NCBI GenBank assembly: GCA_030152505.1
Contig: JASLJO010000020.1
Location: 1-8,139 of the forward strand
Origin: Solirubrobacterales bacterium
Lineage (GTDB): Bacteria; Actinomycetota; Thermoleophilia; Solirubrobacterales; 70-9
DNA length: 8,139 nucleotides
Direction of reading: 5' to 3'
Position numbers and translations under genes: made by a program
The notes under the pieces: model-generated
Databases searched by the model: none
Seen by the model: the letters and a program-made list of their open reading frames with translations, nothing else
Told to the model about the DNA's origin: nothing
Shown: positions 4,826 through 8,139 of the stretch, piece after piece
How positions within the stretch are numbered: position 1 is the stretch's first letter
Layout of the letters: each line of letters begins with the position of its first letter

Positions 4826-6910
4826 ATGCTCGACCTGCCGCGCTACCTGCTGGGCGTGCTCGAGGTCCTCCTGCTTGGCGGATTTGCCTGGCTGGGCGCG
4901 TCTGCGATGCGCGCCTGGCTGGTGCCCGACTTCTCGGGCGCTCCAGCGCATCTTGCGACTGCCGTCATTGCGCTTGCACTATTGACCTTGACTGCTGAGA
5001 TCCTCGGCAGCTTCGGATTGTTCGAGCTGGTGCCGTATCTCGTCGTCGTTGCGCTTGTCGGACTGGGGCTACGGGTCGGAGTAGTAGGAGGGTGGGGGCG
5101 TCCCTCTGGCTTGCTGGGTTTTTCGCCTGGGAGTTTTGCGGCCGTCCGAGGACGTCACCGGGGCGAAAAAGAGGACGCCGCTGCGCCTGAGGGACACCCC
5201 CACCCTCCCACTCGAAACCGGAGTACAGGACAGCCCGGCCGAGTAGTGGCTATAGCTGCGTTGGCGATTGCAGCTGTCGCGCTGGTCAAGTTCGGCCTCG
5301 ATGTGCGGTCCAAGCTGAATACCGGGATGACCGGGTTCGATTCGACCTGGTACCACGGGCCTTTCGCGGCCGGGTTCCTCCAGAGCGGAAACACCTGGGA
5401 CCTGCACTTCATCGCGCCGCAATTTCTAGCCTGGTTCTACCCAGCCAATGCGGAAATCTTCCACGCCGCGGGGATGTTGGCTTTCGGGCGCGATGTGCTC
5501 TCGCCGCTGCTGAACCTCGGTTGGTTTGCCGGCTGCCTCGTGGCTTGCTGGTGCATCGGTAGGCCATATCGCGTAGCCCCGTGGTCTCTGGTGCTTGGTG
5601 CCATCGCGTTGAGCCTGCCGGTGCTCTCGGATCAGGCGGGGGAAGCGCGCAATGACATCGTCGGGATCTTCTTCCTGCTTGCTGCGGTTGCGGTTGCCAT
5701 CAATGCGGTCGCCAATCGAAGGGCCGAGCTGGAGCTGGGAGCGTTGGCGGTTGCGGGGCTCGCGGCGGGTCTGGCCGCCGGGACCAAGCTCAACTTCCTC
5801 CTGCCCGCTGCGGTTCTCGTCCTCGGGCTGCCCTTGCTTGCGTCAGTTGGAAAGCGTTTGCGAGCGCTTGCCGTGATGGTGCTTGCCGCACTGGCCAGCG
5901 GCGGCTACTGGTACCTGCGCAACCTGATCCACACCGGCAACCCGCTGCCCTGGTTCGACCACGTCGGACCGATCCCGCTGCCTGCGCCCGAACAGGCGCT
6001 GGGCGGGCGGGAAGGGCACACGGTGGTTGGCTACCTGACCGACGGCTCGGTCTGGTCGGAGTGGTTCCTGCCGGGCCTGCACAGCGGCCTGACGATCCTC
6101 TGGCCGCTGCTCGCGAGCCTCGCCATCGTCGGCCTGCTGCTCTGCTTCCGCTCGCGCGATCGCGTCCTCTGGATCGCCGGCCTCACCGGCATCGCGGTGG
6201 TCGCAGCCTGGCTGATCGCCCCGACTTCAGCTTCAGGCCCAGATGGGATGCCACGGGGCTTCGAGTCGGGTCTTCGCTACCTGGCGCCGGCTCTTGTCCT
6301 CGGCCTCGCCCTGTTTCCCCCTGTGCGGTCGAGCTTTGGTCCGTATGGCGGTTCAAACCTCGACCACGCTGAGGGGATGTCGGTGCGGGGGCGGCCGTTG
6401 GCAGCGGGCTTGGCGTTGGCCGCGCTGGTTGCAATCGCCATCGGCTACCCGGTCCAGCGCCACTATCTGCGCGATCGCTACGCGAACCCCACCTTCGCCG
6501 CTCCGGGGCTCAACGCGGCCTTCAAATGGGCCGACGGCATTGCCGATTCCCGCATCGCCACCACCAGCACCCGCCAGTACCCGCTCTATGGCCGCGACCT
6601 CTCAAACCACGTCCAGTACATCGGCGAAGAGCAGTCCCACGGCGGCTTCACCGCCCCGGCGAGCTGTAGCCAGTGGCGCCGCCTCCTCGACGAAGGGCAC
6701 TACGACTACGTCGTGACCTCCCGCGACCGGATCGAACCCGACAAGCCCCCGTTCCCCGCAACGGCCCGCTGGACCGAAAGCGCTCAAGCAACCCCGATCC
6801 TGCGCATCCCGCCGACGGTCGTCTTCAAGCTCAAGGGATCGTTGTCTCCATCGGTGTGCGGGCGACCGCGCGTCTCCGGCGGGTGGCACGGCGGCGGGGG
6901 TCCCCCATAG
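4826..6910 (+). CDS. Multi-pass membrane protein, GT-C / glycosyltransferase family 39-like (putative)
   Basis: 694 residues. The ATG directly follows the murJ TAG with no gap, and no Shine-Dalgarno is seen, so translation is probably coupled to murJ. Hydrophobic helices lie at about 8-27, 43-60, 66-85, 139-156, 229-244, 252-268, 277-296, 304-340, 345-363, 420-440, 447-465, 484-499 and 524-541, with a soluble C-terminal domain at about 545-670. GT-C-like features are the acidic first large external loop [14 protein letters not shown] (171-184, D172 a candidate catalytic residue), [12 protein letters not shown] (272-283) and [17 protein letters not shown] (361-377), a pattern familiar from family 39 transferases. 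These enzymes use polyprenyl-phosphate sugars on the outer face of the membrane; donor and acceptor here are unknown. Residues 87-140 (a predicted loop) are encoded by a palindromic block, residues 501-520 by another, and the final ~20 residues run into a third. Third-position GC is uneven: about 64% around 4952-5080 but about 92% around 5890-6070. The membrane-enzyme class is likely; the exact activity is not established. Confidence 0.75.
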   Translation: MLDLPRYLLGVLEVLLLGGFAWLGASAMRAWLVPDFSGAPAHLATAVIALALLTLTAEILGSFGLFELVPYLVVVALVGLGLRVGVVGGWGRPSGLLGFSPGSFAAVRGRHRGEKEDAAAPEGHPHPPTRNRSTGQPGRVVAIAALAIAAVALVKFGLDVRSKLNTGMTGFDSTWYHGPFAAGFLQSGNTWDLHFIAPQFLAWFYPANAEIFHAAGMLAFGRDVLSPLLNLGWFAGCLVACWCIGRPYRVAPWSLVLGAIALSLPVLSDQAGEARNDIVGIFFLLAAVAVAINAVANRRAELELGALAVAGLAAGLAAGTKLNFLLPAAVLVLGLPLLASVGKRLRALAVMVLAALASGGYWYLRNLIHTGNPLPWFDHVGPIPLPAPEQALGGREGHTVVGYLTDGSVWSEWFLPGLHSGLTILWPLLASLAIVGLLLCFRSRDRVLWIAGLTGIAVVAAWLIAPTSASGPDGMPRGFESGLRYLAPALVLGLALFPPVRSSFGPYGGSNLDHAEGMSVRGRPLAAGLALAALVAIAIGYPVQRHYLRDRYANPTFAAPGLNAAFKWADGIADSRIATTSTRQYPLYGRDLSNHVQYIGEEQSHGGFTAPASCSQWRRLLDEGHYDYVVTSRDRIEPDKPPFPATARWTESAQATPILRIPPTVVFKLKGSLSPSVCGRPRVSGGWHGGGGPP
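5077..5247. repeat. Palindromic in-frame insertion candidate inside the glycosyltransferase-like gene
   Basis: Bases 5087-5110 are the inverted complement of 5185-5208 at 22 of 24 positions. Inside, TTTTTCGCC (5119-5127) pairs with GGCGAAAAA (5162-5170), and CGTCC/GGACG (5143-5154) closes the apex. GAGTAGT occurs at 5079-5085 and again at 5241-5247, exactly 162 bp (54 codons) apart; removing one repeat plus the interval would join LRVGVV to AIAALAI in frame and leave a shorter loop between two membrane helices. CGGAGTA is also repeated at 5077 and 5219, but that interval (142 bp) is not a multiple of three. The palindrome begins next to the left repeat but ends 32 bp before the right one, so exact limits are uncertain. 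Confidence 0.6.
6317..6376. repeat. Long imperfect palindrome, copy 2 of the dispersed element at 15-83
   Basis: Bases 6323-6337 pair with 6356-6370 minus the outermost T, about 12 of 15 positions with one additional G-T pair. An outer stem CCCCT/AGGGG (6318-6322 with 6372-6376) follows. Core 6323-6370 matches 25-72 at 34 of 48 bases; a second block, 6381-6396, matches 73-88 at 14 of 16 after a 10-bp insertion. It encodes residues ~500-520 of the glycosyltransferase-like protein, a loop just before a membrane helix. Confidence 0.55.
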
Positions 6911-6957
6911 CGGAGGGCGCGCGAAGCGCGTCCGAGCACATGGGGGAGGCCGCCGTG
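6887..6957. repeat. Nested palindrome spanning the glycosyltransferase stop codon
   Basis: Three nested stems: CACGGCGGC (6887-6895) with GCCGCCGTG (6949-6957), 9 bp perfect; CCCCCAT (6902-6908) with ATGGGGG (6940-6946), 7 bp perfect; and 6915-6922 with 6926-6933, 8 bp including one G-T pair, closed by a GAA loop. GGGGGTCCCCC (6896-6906) is also self-complementary. The TAG at 6908-6910 falls within it. There is no T-tract, so a classical terminator is not supported; a mobile palindromic unit or an RNA-stabilising structure are alternatives. Confidence 0.65.
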
Positions 6958-7001
6958 ACAGGACCCGCCGGCCACAAACGCCCGCCATACTCCGCAGGCC
7001 G
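6911..7001 (+). other. Intergenic region upstream of lepA
   Basis: The left half is filled by the nested palindrome ending at 6957. The remaining 44 bp contain CATACT at 6986-6991, a weak -10-like hexamer whose transcript would start only a few bases before the lepA ATG (near-leaderless). GTGACA at 6955-6960 resembles a -35 box but is 25 bp away, too far to pair with it. I see no convincing promoter. Confidence 0.25.

Positions 7002-8139
<1,138 letters not shown>

Noticed and set aside
5077..5225. CGGAGTA direct repeats (5077, 5219) as the target duplication of the palindromic insert
   Set aside because: They are closer to the palindrome ends, but the 142-bp interval would have shifted the reading frame; GAGTAGT at 162 bp fits better.
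6350..6366. GGTTCAAACC resembling a tRNA T-arm
   Set aside because: No acceptor, D or anticodon stems at proper distances, and the segment belongs to an open coding frame and the dispersed hairpin element.
6602..6615. TCAAACCACGTCCA, close to the right arm of the dispersed element at 55-68
   Set aside because: The match is only 13 of 14 bases, there is no accompanying left arm, and the codons (SNHVQ) read as normal coding sequence; probably chance.

Overview
The window is high-GC bacterial DNA with dense, mostly plus-strand genes. The gene content and order (comEC, a small membrane protein gene, holA, a convergent rpsT, murJ, a glycosyltransferase-like membrane protein gene, lepA) fit an actinobacterium. 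The holA/rpsT convergence downstream of comEC and the nearby lepA resemble the arrangement known in Mycobacterium. From the protein style I would guess Thermoleophilia/Solirubrobacterales, but that is an inference and no marker here proves it.

Left part (1-2737): the 3' end of comEC, containing its metallo-beta-lactamase-like domain, enters from the left edge. It is followed after 15 bp by an unrecognised single-pass membrane protein with a Pro-rich stalk and an Asp/His-rich tail, and then by holA, the delta subunit of the DNA polymerase III clamp loader. These three look like one transcription unit. holA meets rpsT (ribosomal protein S20, minus strand) tail to tail across 82 bp that hold small GC-rich hairpins.

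Right part (3078-8139): a short divergent promoter region separates rpsT from murJ (lipid II flippase). The murJ stop codon abuts the ATG of a large multi-pass GT-C/family 39-like membrane protein, so the two are probably co-translated; an envelope polysaccharide role is plausible. After 91 bp, lepA (elongation factor 4) begins and runs off the right edge.

The most unusual signal is a set of long imperfect palindromes lying inside or at the ends of open reading frames. One is at 15-83 (in comEC, before a membrane helix). One is within a 162-bp (54-codon) in-frame block at 5086-5247 of the glycosyltransferase gene, flanked by 7-bp direct repeats. One is at 6317-6376 in the same gene. One is at 6887-6957, over that gene's stop codon. 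The first and third are related at DNA level but are read in different frames, and their stems show compensatory change. This looks like a family of in-frame palindromic insertion elements, comparable in behaviour to the Rickettsia palindromic elements. They appear in membrane-protein loops and termini and are not evident in holA, rpsT, murJ or the visible part of lepA. No tRNA, rRNA, CRISPR array, transposase or phage gene was seen.
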